Source: an uncultured Mycoplasmatota bacterium
GTDB lineage: Bacteria; Bacillota_I; Bacilli_A; RF39; UBA660
Direction of reading: 5' to 3'
DNA: 37,270 nucleotides
NCBI GenBank assembly: GCA_948329525.1
Contig: CAOJBM010000007.1
Span: forward strand, 1 to 37,270
Below, piece by piece: positions 12,720 through 21,120 of the stretch. Position numbers and translations under genes: made by a program. The notes beneath the pieces were generated by a model. The model was not told the origin of the DNA. It did not search any database and was given only the letters and a program-made list of their open reading frames with translations. Position 1 is the first letter of the stretch, and each line of letters starts with the position of its first letter.

Positions 12720-13427
12720 TTGGAAAATTTAAGTAAAGCAGAAAATGCTTTTGAAGAATCCAAGATTAAAAACCAAATTAAGACCCTAGAAAAATTTTAT
12801 GTTAATGCTCAATTAGATAATTTAGAAGAAATTGTACAACAAGAAAAAGACACTATTATAAATAGAATAGTAGAATTTAAAGACAAGTGCTTAACAAAAT
12901 TCGATGAAGAAACAGGAGATATTATACAAAATGGAGTAAAAATGACCCCTTTTGTTATATCTAATTATTTCTTTAGAAGTATTAACAATTTACAAAACAT
13001 TGAGCCACAATATAGTGGTGAACATTTGTCTATTTTATGGAATTTGTATCTTTATATGGTAGAACAAGTAAATTTGAACTTGTGTGAATTTACTCCCAAT
13101 ATAAGCCATTTTTGTAAATTTATTGGAATAACTACTAATGGACTTAAAAAAATGCTTAAAAGCTCAGATGAAGGAATTAAAACAGTTGTTCAAAAGATAT
13201 ACGATGTTTGTTATGACGAACAAATGACAATGTCAGAACTTGGAAAATATAATGCAAGAGCTACAACTTTTAGAATGAAGTCTGAAATGAACATTGTTGA
13301 AAAAGAGACTCCTCAAACTGTTATAAACATACAAAGTCTTGACTTAGATAGTATTAATAAAAGATTAAATGAAATGTCAAAATTTGACTCTAACGTGAAA
13401 GAAGCAGAATATGAAGAAAGACAATAA
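12720..13427 (+). CDS. terS: Terminase small subunit
   Basis: 235 residues from TTG 12720, with GGTGGTG (12707-12713) 6 nt upstream; GTG 12711 is an alternative. The central part NISHFCKFIGITTNGLKKML is a helix-turn-helix-like DNA-binding unit. The C-terminal MTMSELGKYNARATTFRMKSEMN followed by TVINIQSLDL matches the end of many Firmicute phage small terminases. The role is to recognise the cos/pac site and recruit the large subunit; the gene overlaps terL by 17 nt. Assignment rests mainly on position plus this pattern. Confidence 0.75.
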   Translation: MENLSKAENAFEESKIKNQIKTLEKFYVNAQLDNLEEIVQQEKDTIINRIVEFKDKCLTKFDEETGDIIQNGVKMTPFVISNYFFRSINNLQNIEPQYSGEHLSILWNLYLYMVEQVNLNLCEFTPNISHFCKFIGITTNGLKKMLKSSDEGIKTVVQKIYDVCYDEQMTMSELGKYNARATTFRMKSEMNIVEKETPQTVINIQSLDLDSINKRLNEMSKFDSNVKEAEYEERQ

Positions 13428-15180
13428 TTTTGACAAAGATAAAATTAAAAATACTATTTTAGATATATTAAGTTTATTAGAAAAAGAATTTATAAAAAAT
13501 AAAGGCACAAAAATTCCTAAAAATAAAGTTTTTGAAATAATGCAAGATTTAGTAGTATTATTTACTAACTATGTTGAAGAAGATACACACAATGCCGTTG
13601 AAATGATAAAAAAGAGATATATTCCATTAATAAAACTTCTTACTAAAATTGATACTGATATGGAACGTAAAGCCACTTATTTAACTCAATTAGAAAATGC
13701 TTATAGGTTAAGTGCAAAAGATGATTTCGGCTGTTTTTTAATTTATTACGAGTGGAACGAAGAAGATAAACTTTACGAAAAAAGATATTCAATACTTCAT
13801 TCTTATGTTTATTACTTAAATGAGATGGCTCACGATGATACTTTTGAAGTCATAATTGCAAATCTTCCATCTGGTTATGGCAAAACTCGTATAGTTAAAT
13901 TATATGAGGCTTGGAGATTGGGATTGCAACCTAAAGGAACATTCTTAGATTTATGTTCAAATGATACTGTAGTAAAAGGTGGTTCACGTTCTGTAATAGA
14001 TATCATTAAAAATGAAAGATATGGATTAGTATTTCCACATTTGAATTATCAAACTTATGGTAAAGATTTATTTTTAAAAGAAACTGATGGAGAATGGAAA
14101 GTTAAAGATTGTAGTATGCTTGCAAGTTATTATGCTAGTACAACAAATTCCAACGTAGTAGGACAACGTGCTAGTTTAAGTATTCATATTGATGACTTAT
14201 ATGCCGATTATAAAGAGGCTTTAGATGAAAATTTAAATATGTACTATTACAATAAGTATCTAACAGTATGGAGAAAGAGATATATTCAAAATAAAACTCC
14301 GCAAGTTATTATAAGTGGGACTATGTGGTCGCCTAATGATTTTATGGTTAAAGTAATTGACTTGATGAAAACCGAAAATAAATTTATTAAACACCCTAAA
14401 TTTAAGTATACATACATAAGTGAAGATGGCAAAAAAGTTATTATCAAAGTACCAGCACTCGACCCAATAACAGATAAGTCTACTTGCGAAGAATTAAGAA
14501 GTACAGCAGAACTTCACAAAGAACGAAAAAGCATGGATACTTATCTTTGGGAAACAAACTTTCAACAAAATCCTACAACTCCAGAAGGACTAGAATTTGA
14601 TTGGAAAAATTTACAAACTTATGATGAAAAGCCAATTAATCAATATAATTGTGCTTATTCTGTAATAGATGGTACAAGAAAAAGTGGAAAAGACTTCTTT
14701 TCAATGCCAATTTATTATGATTATTACGAAAAATATGCTTTAGTTGATTGTATCTTTACTAAAGTAGCTACAAGTGAACTTATTGATGATATTATTGAAA
14801 AAATAATGAAACATCATATTGTTAAATTAGTAATTGAATCTAATGTCGATGGTGGATTAAAAAAGGTTTTAGAAGAAAAATTACATAAATTAGGAGTCCA
14901 TTATTGTGTCATTATTGAAAAATACAATACTGTTCCTAAAAAGATAAGAATTGAAGCTGAAAAAGGTAATATTGTAAATAAAATAGTATTTCCAAGTAGA
15001 AATTGTATCGAAAATGTTGAGATGTCAAGATTTATGAGCAACTTAACCTTATATAACTCAAGTGGTAGAAATGTTAATGATGATGCTCCAGATAGTAATG
15101 CCATGTTTACGAGTGAAATTATTGGCGAAAAAGCAAAGCCAAACTATGTAAAATTTACAAAAAGACCTTCTTTTATGTGA
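13411..15180 (+). CDS. terL: Terminase large subunit
   Basis: 589 residues. ATPase: Walker A NLPSGYGKTR (151-160) and Walker B SLSIHIDDLY (255-264, acidic pair 261-262), then the coupling segment ISGTMWSPND. RNase-H-like nuclease: D420 in VIDGTRKSGKDF, E475 in VIESNVDGG and the late acidic DDAPDSN. It pumps DNA into the prohead through the portal and cuts concatemers. Length and layout are normal for siphovirus TerL with an N-terminal helical extension of about 100 residues. Confidence 0.93.
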   Translation: MKKDNNFDKDKIKNTILDILSLLEKEFIKNKGTKIPKNKVFEIMQDLVVLFTNYVEEDTHNAVEMIKKRYIPLIKLLTKIDTDMERKATYLTQLENAYRLSAKDDFGCFLIYYEWNEEDKLYEKRYSILHSYVYYLNEMAHDDTFEVIIANLPSGYGKTRIVKLYEAWRLGLQPKGTFLDLCSNDTVVKGGSRSVIDIIKNERYGLVFPHLNYQTYGKDLFLKETDGEWKVKDCSMLASYYASTTNSNVVGQRASLSIHIDDLYADYKEALDENLNMYYYNKYLTVWRKRYIQNKTPQVIISGTMWSPNDFMVKVIDLMKTENKFIKHPKFKYTYISEDGKKVIIKVPALDPITDKSTCEELRSTAELHKERKSMDTYLWETNFQQNPTTPEGLEFDWKNLQTYDEKPINQYNCAYSVIDGTRKSGKDFFSMPIYYDYYEKYALVDCIFTKVATSELIDDIIEKIMKHHIVKLVIESNVDGGLKKVLEEKLHKLGVHYCVIIEKYNTVPKKIRIEAEKGNIVNKIVFPSRNCIENVEMSRFMSNLTLYNSSGRNVNDDAPDSNAMFTSEIIGEKAKPNYVKFTKRPSFM

Positions 15181-15207
15181 AAATTGATAAAAAGTCTTAA
15201 AAAATTC

Positions 15208-15236
15208 TTGACAAATCAAAAATATTCCTTTAGTAT
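15208..15236 (+). promoter_or_regulatory. Promoter P3 (TAGTATCT family) before portal
   Basis: TTGACA (15208-15213), 17 bp, TAGTAT (15231-15236), then CT, in the 89-nt gap between terL and portal. Start near 15243, 27 nt before the AUA start. Confidence 0.72.
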
Positions 15237-15269
15237 CTTCTCGTCAAAATTCAAAAGAGGTGATTTCTG

Positions 15270-16775
15270 ATAAAAACTTATGGAAGAAAAACCATTTATG
15301 CCAATTATACTGAAAAAGAAATAATTGAAGCTAAAGGTAAGAAACTAAAAGACATTGTTATAGACATACTTAAAAATAGTTTAATAATTCATGAACGTAA
15401 TAGAATAGAAACTAATTATTTATTTGCCTATTACAATGGACAACAAGATATTTACATAGAAAAAAAGAAAATCACTAGAACAGATATAAACAATACAACA
15501 GTTGAAAATTGGGCTTATGCTCTTTTGGATTTTAAAAAAGGTTGGTTATTAGGAAAACCTACACAATACTCATTACAAGGAAATCGTTCATCTGAAGAAG
15601 TAACTTCTTTGAATAATTATTGTAGCTATCAAAATAAAAAATCTAAAGACCAATTTATTTTTGAAGATATGCTTGTGTGTGGTCGAGGTTTTAGATTTAT
15701 TGATACAGCTAAGGAAAAAGATAGTGAATCACCTTTTAAAATAATAAATGTAGACTCAAATTGTTGTGAAGTTGTCTACTCAAGTAGTAGTGAGCATGAA
15801 CAATTACTTTCTTTTATCGAAACATCTAAAAAATTTATTTTTACTAACAAAAATAATAAAGAGGAAGAAAGATATTACAAAGAATACACAGTTTACACAA
15901 GAAATATGGTATTAGTTGTAACTAACAAAAATAATGAATTTAATGTTGTTAAAGCAACTCCAAACATTCTTAACGAACACAGAATTACTGAATATTATCT
16001 AAACAGAAAGAGAATATCATTAATAGAAATTGGCAAAGATTTATTTAATGATATAAATTATCTTGAAAGTATGGATAAAGATGATATGGAACAATTTGTA
16101 AATGCATTATTAGTATTTACAAATGCTCAAATTGAAGATGCAAATGATGTCAAAGAATTTAAAGAAATAGGAGCAATTTGTATTAATTCTACAGACCAAA
16201 AACCAGCTAAAGTTGAATCATTAGACCAAAGACTTAATGCAAATTCAACTAATACATATTATTCAAGATTAGTTAATGCTCTCCATCAGATATTAGGTAT
16301 TCCTAAAGCCGGAGATAATGGAGAAGTATCTTATGGAGATACAGGGCAAGCAAGATTAACAGGTCAAGGATATACAAGTGCTGGAATAAGAGCAAATAAC
16401 GATGAAACAATGTTTGAAATGTGTGATTTGAATAGTTTAAAAGCAATTCTTAAAATCTGTAGAGAAACAGAAAGTAAAGTTAAATCACTTAAAAGAATTG
16501 ATGTAAAATTAAACTTTCAAAGAGATATGTCTGATGGTTTGTTAGTAAAATCACAAGCACTGCAAACATTGTATGCTTCTAAAGTTCCAAGAGAAATTGC
16601 AAATGCAATAATTGGTCTATTCCCAGACCCTAATATCGTAACTAACTTACAAGAAAACATATATGGAAAAGAAGGAATAGAAGTAACTCCTAAAGTTACT
16701 ACAAAACCTAATGATATTAAAGAGCAAAATAATAAAATACAAGATATAAATCAAAAAGCAATACAAGGAGTTTAA
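15270..16775 (+). CDS. Portal protein, SPP1 gp6-like, apparently starting at AUA
   Basis: The frame from 15270 gives 501 residues, close to SPP1 gp6 (about 500). The first 85 residues hold conserved portal features (LIIHERNRIETNYLFAYYNGQQDIYI, then NNTTVENWAYALLDFKKGWLLGKP), so the first standard start, TTG 15525, would truncate it. No ATG, GTG or TTG occurs between the upstream in-frame TGA (15261-15263) and 15525. AGAGGTGA (15256-15263) is ideally spaced, 7 nt, for ATA 15270; CTG 15267 is the alternative. The dodecameric ring at the capsid vertex docks terminase and the tail. Confidence 0.88.
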   Translation: MKTYGRKTIYANYTEKEIIEAKGKKLKDIVIDILKNSLIIHERNRIETNYLFAYYNGQQDIYIEKKKITRTDINNTTVENWAYALLDFKKGWLLGKPTQYSLQGNRSSEEVTSLNNYCSYQNKKSKDQFIFEDMLVCGRGFRFIDTAKEKDSESPFKIINVDSNCCEVVYSSSSEHEQLLSFIETSKKFIFTNKNNKEEERYYKEYTVYTRNMVLVVTNKNNEFNVVKATPNILNEHRITEYYLNRKRISLIEIGKDLFNDINYLESMDKDDMEQFVNALLVFTNAQIEDANDVKEFKEIGAICINSTDQKPAKVESLDQRLNANSTNTYYSRLVNALHQILGIPKAGDNGEVSYGDTGQARLTGQGYTSAGIRANNDETMFEMCDLNSLKAILKICRETESKVKSLKRIDVKLNFQRDMSDGLLVKSQALQTLYASKVPREIANAIIGLFPDPNIVTNLQENIYGKEGIEVTPKVTTKPNDIKEQNNKIQDINQKAIQGV

Positions 16776-16790
16776 ATACTCCTTAGAAAT

Positions 16791-16884
16791 GTAGTGTTGG
16801 GTGAGTCAGGCTGAAACCACTCGTCTACTAAACGAGAAGCCTTGTAATAAAGGCTCGAAAGTTCGAATCTTTCACACTACGCCA
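16791..16884 (+). tRNA. tRNA-Ser with anticodon ACU
   Basis: 94-nt class II tRNA: acceptor GTAGTGT/ACACTAC, discriminator G, encoded CCA (16882-16884); D-stem GGT/ACC; anticodon arm CTCGT-CTACTAA-ACGAG giving anticodon ACT; long variable arm AGCCTT/AAGGCT; T-arm GAAAG-TTCGAAT-CTTTC. All stems are perfect. The common bacterial tRNA for AGY serine codons has GCT; A at position 34 is unusual and would favour AGU, a frequent Ser codon in this phage. It lies inside the virion operon, between portal and scaffold. Confidence 0.92.
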
Positions 16885-16904
16885 AATAAGCGCCTTACTA
16901 GAGC

Positions 16905-16959
16905 ATTATCTAGTTAAAATTAAATTCCACGACACTCGGTAAAAGTCGTTAAAATACCG
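16905..16959 (+). promoter_or_regulatory. Hairpin plus H-type pseudoknot in the scaffold 5' leader
   Basis: A small hairpin ACTAGA-GCATTA-TCTAGT is followed by an interleaved pair of helices: ACGAC (16929-16933)/GTCGT (16945-16949) and CGGTA (16937-16941)/TACCG (16955-16959). The connecting loops are A-rich. The scaffold ribosome site (AAGGAAGG) begins 5 nt after the second helix. It may be a 5' stabiliser after tRNA processing or a translation control element; no known riboswitch recognised. Confidence 0.5.
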
Positions 16960-16979
16960 TAAAAAGGAAGGAAATAAAT

Positions 16980-17600
16980 ATGACAAGAGAAAAAGCAACA
17001 GAATATTTGAAAGGAATGTTAGGTCAAGAACCAACTAAAGAGCAAATTGATGATTTGTTAAAAAATGTTAATAAAGAAGACCAAGAACAACAAAAACAAA
17101 TTGAAGATTTGACTAAACAAGTTGAAACTTTAACTAATGAAAAAGCAAAATATGGCGATTATGATGATATTAAGAAACAACTTGATGACATCAATAAAGC
17201 TAAAATGACCGAACAAGAAAAAATTGACGAATTAAAGAAAAAAACAGAAGAAAATTACAAAAAAAGTCAATTAACTGTTAATAAAGCATTAGTTAGAGAA
17301 AAATTATCTAATTTAAATTTAGATTCTAAAAAATTGGACGAACTAGTAGATTCAATGGCAACTGATGATGAAAAGACAACTTTAAATCGTACAGACTTAT
17401 ACATTGAAACTATAACTTCAATAAAGGAATCTACAATAAAAGAAACTAAAGATGATTTGTTAAAAGTTGATGTTCAACCTAATATTAAAGACTCTGTCAC
17501 AGAAGTAACTAAAAAAATGGGTGATTTATCTTACAACGAAAAATTAGAATTAAAAAGAAATAAACCTCAAGAATATGAGTTACTAAAAAAACAAGATTAA
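16980..17600 (+). CDS. Capsid scaffolding protein
   Basis: 206 residues, highly charged and helical. A long coiled coil (about 30-100: EDLTKQVETLTNEKAKYGDYDDIKKQ) is followed by a helical C-terminus ending in YNEKLELKRNKPQEYELLKKQ, the capsid-binding type of ending seen in scaffold/GP20-like proteins. The position between portal and major capsid is diagnostic. Scaffold directs prohead assembly and then leaves or is cleaved. Good AAGGAAGG ribosome site. Confidence 0.82.
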   Translation: MTREKATEYLKGMLGQEPTKEQIDDLLKNVNKEDQEQQKQIEDLTKQVETLTNEKAKYGDYDDIKKQLDDINKAKMTEQEKIDELKKKTEENYKKSQLTVNKALVREKLSNLNLDSKKLDELVDSMATDDEKTTLNRTDLYIETITSIKESTIKETKDDLLKVDVQPNIKDSVTEVTKKMGDLSYNEKLELKRNKPQEYELLKKQD

Positions 17601-17612
17601 AAACAATTTGAC

Positions 17613-17631
17613 CCTATATGAAAAATATAGG
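17613..17631 (+). promoter_or_regulatory. Hairpin containing the major capsid Shine-Dalgarno
   Basis: CCTATAT (17613-17619) pairs perfectly with ATATAGG (17625-17631), 5-nt loop. The AGG of the ribosome site TAGGAGAT lies in the stem. The same layout precedes the major tail gene. Confidence 0.6.
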
Positions 17632-17642
17632 AGATGAAAATT

Positions 17643-18731
17643 ATGGCAAAACAAATTAATGAAACAAAAAGTAAAGGTTTAGCTTTTTACTATGATGAAG
17701 AATTGTTTAATGATGCATGGGGTAATGAAGTCGACCCAACATCATTAGTTCTTTTAGAAAGTGGTGTAGTAGTAAACGACCCAGAAATTGAAAGTCAAAT
17801 TGCTAATGGTGGTAATTATTATACAATTCCATTCTACAAAGATTTAGAAGGCGATGAACAACCTTACGATGGTGAAACAAATATCACAACTGATTACACA
17901 GATAGTGGAAAACAAAGTGGTGTAGTTCTTGGACAAATGAAGAGTTTTGGAAACAAAGTATTTGTTAGAGATTTCACTACAGCTGACCCAATGGCAAATA
18001 TAATTGCTAGAATTGGTAAATATTGGGCAAAAATAGACCAAAAAACTGTTATAAATGTTCTTAAAGGAATTTTTGGAATAACAGGGAATACTGAATGGAG
18101 TAAACATACAACTAATATTGCTACTAAAACAACAACTGTTGCAGAAACTAATAAGATTGGTTTAACAACATTAAGAGATACTGCTGTTAAAGCATTAGGT
18201 GAAAATGCTGATGTATTATCATTTGCTATTATGCACTCTGATGTAGCTAATACATTATCTAATTTACAAGTATTAAAGTTCTTTACTTATCAAAGTGGAG
18301 GAATGTCTTACGATGTTAGAGTTGCAAGAAGTGGAAATATGTTAGTTTTAGTATCAGACCAAGTTCCTGTTGAAAGTAGTTCAACTGCTACAGGCGAAAA
18401 AGAATATACAACTTACTTATGTGGTGCAGGTGCAATATTAACAGCTCCAGCTCCTGTTGAAAAACCAAGTGACTTTGTATATGATGCAAAATTAGCTGGT
18501 GGTACAGAAGAACTTATAACTAGACGTAGAAAAACATATCACCCAAATGGATTTACATTTACATATCATGAAAAGAAAGTTACAGGTGAAGGTGCTAGTG
18601 CTACAACTACTTATGAAGTTAAACCATTACCAACAACTATCACTAAAGAAGACTATGCTTTACCACAAAATTGGACTCTTGAGTTAAGAGCTGATAACAT
18701 TAATTTAGCTAGATTAATTACAAACGGATAG
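17643..18731 (+). CDS. Major capsid protein (HK97 fold, predicted)
   Basis: 362 residues from ATG 17643 (AGGAGA 9 nt upstream; ATG 17634 lies within that site). Typical features: an N-terminal arm, NGGNYYTIPFYKDLEGDEQPYDG (an E-loop-like region near 60-80), the A..W...D spine stretch (IARIGKYWAKIDQKTVINVLKGIF), a SFAIMHSDVANTLSNLQVLKFF peripheral segment, and late beta strands with RRRKTYHPNGFTF. This is the pattern of the Firmicute coat proteins that follow scaffold genes. Forms the icosahedral shell. Confidence 0.87.
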   Translation: MAKQINETKSKGLAFYYDEELFNDAWGNEVDPTSLVLLESGVVVNDPEIESQIANGGNYYTIPFYKDLEGDEQPYDGETNITTDYTDSGKQSGVVLGQMKSFGNKVFVRDFTTADPMANIIARIGKYWAKIDQKTVINVLKGIFGITGNTEWSKHTTNIATKTTTVAETNKIGLTTLRDTAVKALGENADVLSFAIMHSDVANTLSNLQVLKFFTYQSGGMSYDVRVARSGNMLVLVSDQVPVESSSTATGEKEYTTYLCGAGAILTAPAPVEKPSDFVYDAKLAGGTEELITRRRKTYHPNGFTFTYHEKKVTGEGASATTTYEVKPLPTTITKEDYALPQNWTLELRADNINLARLITNG

Positions 18732-18741
18732 GAGAATATAT

Positions 18742-19182
18742 ATGTTTACAGTAATTGATAATGAAATTTATCAAGTTAATGAGGAAAAAGGCAAGATGAT
18801 AAAAGTTGAAATCCAAAACGGAGCTATCAAAATCAAAGGTGAAGTTGTAGATTTTAACTCATCATCAAACTTAATTACTAGCAACGAATTAAGAAGACAA
18901 TATGCGAAATTATTTGAAAAAGAAGAAAGTAATTCAAATATGTCTGATGAATCGCTACTTAAAGAACTTGATGAAAAAAATAAAAAAATAAAAGAATTAG
19001 AAGATTTAATTGTCGAAAAAGACCAAACAATCGCTGACTTAAATAAACAATTAGATGAATATCTTCAAGTTTTGGAGCAAGTAAAAATTCAAAATGAAGA
19101 ACCATCTGATGAAAATCCCAAAGACAACTTAGAAGGACAAAAAAAAGAAAAAGAAACTCCTAAAAAAGGAGAACAAAAGTAA
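18742..19182 (+). CDS. Coiled-coil protein after the capsid gene, 146 aa
   Basis: The N-terminus (MFTVIDNEIYQVNEEKGKMIKVEIQNGAIKIKGE) is beta-rich. A coiled coil follows (about 75-115: LLKELDEKNKKIKELEDLIVEKDQTIADLNKQL), then a lysine/glutamate-rich tail. It starts 10 nt after the major capsid gene, where head decoration or head-completion accessory proteins usually lie. The exact role is not clear from sequence. Confidence 0.65.
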   Translation: MFTVIDNEIYQVNEEKGKMIKVEIQNGAIKIKGEVVDFNSSSNLITSNELRRQYAKLFEKEESNSNMSDESLLKELDEKNKKIKELEDLIVEKDQTIADLNKQLDEYLQVLEQVKIQNEEPSDENPKDNLEGQKKEKETPKKGEQK

Positions 19183-19194
19183 GGAGAAATAAAA

Positions 19195-19581
19195 ATGGAA
19201 GAGCAAGAAAAACCTACTACTTTATTGGATAATTTAAAAGAACGTATTTCATTTAATCAAAATTTATTTATTGATGAAGATGTATATGAGAAAGTTTTAA
19301 AAAATCTTCTTGATGATAGTAAGTTTATCGCTCTTTCTTTAAAATATCCTTTCGACGACACAAAAGAAGAACTACCAGATTTACCGAAGTATAAAAATTG
19401 GCAAATTAGATGTGCTTTAGAATTGTATAATATGCTAAAAAATGGAGGGCATGACTTTGTTTCTTATTCTGAAAATGGAATAAGTTGGACCAAAGATTCT
19501 TCAATAATAAGCAAACAATTAAAAAGCGAAATATCATCAAATATTGGTATTCCCAAAAGAAAAGAGGAAGAAAATGTTTGA
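19195..19581 (+). CDS. Head-tail connector (adaptor) protein
   Basis: 128 residues, helical. LSLKYPFDDTKEELPDLPKYKNWQIRCALELYNMLKNGGHDFVSYSENGISWTKD follows the layout of SPP1 gp15/HK97 gp6-type adaptors: two helices, then the amphipathic S.GIS.T/W stretch. The adaptor ring binds beneath the portal. The gene overlaps the next by 8 nt. Confidence 0.75.
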   Translation: MEEQEKPTTLLDNLKERISFNQNLFIDEDVYEKVLKNLLDDSKFIALSLKYPFDDTKEELPDLPKYKNWQIRCALELYNMLKNGGHDFVSYSENGISWTKDSSIISKQLKSEISSNIGIPKRKEEENV

Positions 19582-19981
19582 TAATCTATATAAACCAATT
19601 TATATTGCGACAAAAAAAGATGTTGAAGTAGATGATTATAATAATGAAATAGTTGTATACAATGAACCATTTTTCTATGGTAATGCAAATTATCAACCAT
19701 TAAGTGGTAACGATTTAATGGCATATATGAGTGTTTATGGTGAAACGAAAAATAAATTAGTAAGAGTTTTTATAGATTCTTATAACCGAAATGCTTTTAA
19801 AGAGTATGATTTAGCATATCTTTATGGAGCAACACCAGAAAACGAGAAAATATATGGTGAGTTTGCTAACTATCGAGTAAGAACATTTGCTGAACAAAAT
19901 ACAAAAATAATGGTGGTTTTTGAAGAAATGATAAAGGAGAAGGTAACCTATGAAAGTGAAAATCAAGAACAAGAAGAGTAA
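19574..19981 (+). CDS. Head-tail joining (stopper-like) protein
   Basis: 135 residues from ATG 19574 with AAAGAGGAAG upstream. Beta-rich (KPIYIATKKDVEVDDYNNEIVVYNEP; FFYGNANYQPLSGNDLMAYMSVYGE; LVRVFIDSYN), compatible with the stopper/head-closure family (SPP1 gp16-like), which seals the portal after packaging. Assignment by position and fold pattern. Confidence 0.65.
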   Translation: MFDNLYKPIYIATKKDVEVDDYNNEIVVYNEPFFYGNANYQPLSGNDLMAYMSVYGETKNKLVRVFIDSYNRNAFKEYDLAYLYGATPENEKIYGEFANYRVRTFAEQNTKIMVVFEEMIKEKVTYESENQEQEE

Positions 19982-20120
19982 TGTTGTTAAAGAAATAGAT
20001 TCTAATTTATTAGGAGATTATTTAGCAACAACTGAATGGGAAAAAGTAGCAAAAGAAGAAAAACCTCAAGAAGATAAACCTAAAAACAAAACTTCTGTAA
20101 CTTCTAATTCTAATGAGTAA
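19950..20120 (+). CDS. Small connector-region protein, 56 aa
   Basis: GGAGAAGG precedes ATG 19950, in a different frame inside the end of the previous gene. Sequence MKVKIKNKKSNVV...LLGDYLATTEWEKV followed by a Lys/Pro/Glu-rich tail. Short proteins with the segment LG.YL..T.W.KV are common in this place in Firmicute siphophages. It overlaps its downstream neighbour by 8 nt. Role unknown. Confidence 0.6.
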   Translation: MKVKIKNKKSNVVKEIDSNLLGDYLATTEWEKVAKEEKPQEDKPKNKTSVTSNSNE

Positions 20121-20709
20121 TAAAAGTATAGCTCCTAGAGTAACAATAGAAATAAAAAACTTGAAGAATATAGACAAAATGATTAAACGTATTTCTAGGG
20201 CTAATAAAGACAATATCTCATTAAATAAGTATATAAAAAAGATGATACTAAAAACTTATATAAGTGTTATGAATAGGGAATTAGTCGGAGGAACGACAAA
20301 TGATGATTCTATAAGTTTATATAAGAAAAGTTATCATATTAAAGATACAGAAGATGGATTTATTCTTTATAATAATGCTTTAATTCCTCAAAGTGAGATT
20401 AAATCTAAAAACAAGCAATCTTATCCTAATGGATTTAGTATTGCAATGGCATTTGAATATGGTGTAGGAATTGTAGGAATTTCTACAGGCAATCCTAATG
20501 CTTGGGATTATAATGTTCATGGATACGAAGAAGGCTGGTTTTATCCAGAACATATTAACAAAGGCTTTATTAATAAAAAATCTTTTGCTAAGAAGTATGA
20601 ATTTACATCAGGTTATAAAGGATTGGAAATATTTAGAAAAACTAAAATTGAAGTTGAAAGCAATTTAAGTAACTGGATTAAAGAATATTATGAAAAAAGG
20701 AAGTGGTAA
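20113..20709 (+). CDS. HK97 gp10-like neck/tail-component protein
   Basis: 198 residues, starting inside the previous gene. The N-terminus (VTIEIKNLKNIDKMIKRISRANKD) is the usual gp10-like strand-helix start. The middle has MAFEYGVGIVGISTGNPNAWDYNVHGYEEGWFYP, with the FEYG segment typical of the family, whose members are about 120-200 residues. Acts at the head-tail interface. Confidence 0.75.
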   Translation: MSNKSIAPRVTIEIKNLKNIDKMIKRISRANKDNISLNKYIKKMILKTYISVMNRELVGGTTNDDSISLYKKSYHIKDTEDGFILYNNALIPQSEIKSKNKQSYPNGFSIAMAFEYGVGIVGISTGNPNAWDYNVHGYEEGWFYPEHINKGFINKKSFAKKYEFTSGYKGLEIFRKTKIEVESNLSNWIKEYYEKRKW

Positions 20710-20711
20710 AA

Positions 20712-21110
20712 ATGTATTATGATACTATTTTTAAAGCATATAAAGAGTTTATATTAAAAAATTCTAATTATGCTCCTAGAGTAGTTAAAATTAATACAAA
20801 TAAATCTACTTACTTTCCAATAATAATATTCCCAAAGCCTAAAAGTGGATTTAGTACTACAACACAAAAGAATATTAATAAAAGCAGAAATAACTATATT
20901 ACCATAGAACAATATGCTCAAAAGAAAGATAAAACACCAGCCCAAGTAATTATAGATGAATTAAGTGACCTTAGTATTCAATTTTTCGAAAAGCTAAACA
21001 TTCCGAATACTTTAGATGAATTAAAACCAAACATTGATACTAATATCTTAAGAAATATCCAACATTATGAATGTAATATTGATAATAGAGGGAATATAAC
21101 AAGAATTTAA
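20712..21110 (+). CDS. Tail terminator/completion-like protein
   Basis: 132 residues from ATG 20712 (AAGGAAGTGG upstream). VVKINTNKSTYFPIIIFPKPKSGFSTTT and SDLSIQFFEKLNIPN suit the small alpha/beta tail-terminator fold expected between gp10-like and major tail genes. Caps the tail tube and stops its growth. Assignment mainly by position. Confidence 0.62.
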   Translation: MYYDTIFKAYKEFILKNSNYAPRVVKINTNKSTYFPIIIFPKPKSGFSTTTQKNINKSRNNYITIEQYAQKKDKTPAQVIIDELSDLSIQFFEKLNIPNTLDELKPNIDTNILRNIQHYECNIDNRGNITRI

Positions 21111-21120
21111 AACAAAGAAC

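Noticed and set aside
16765-16784. Hairpin AAGGAGT/ACTCCTT at the portal stop codon
   Set aside because: There is no U run, so it is not an intrinsic terminator, and the operon continues into the tRNA and scaffold.
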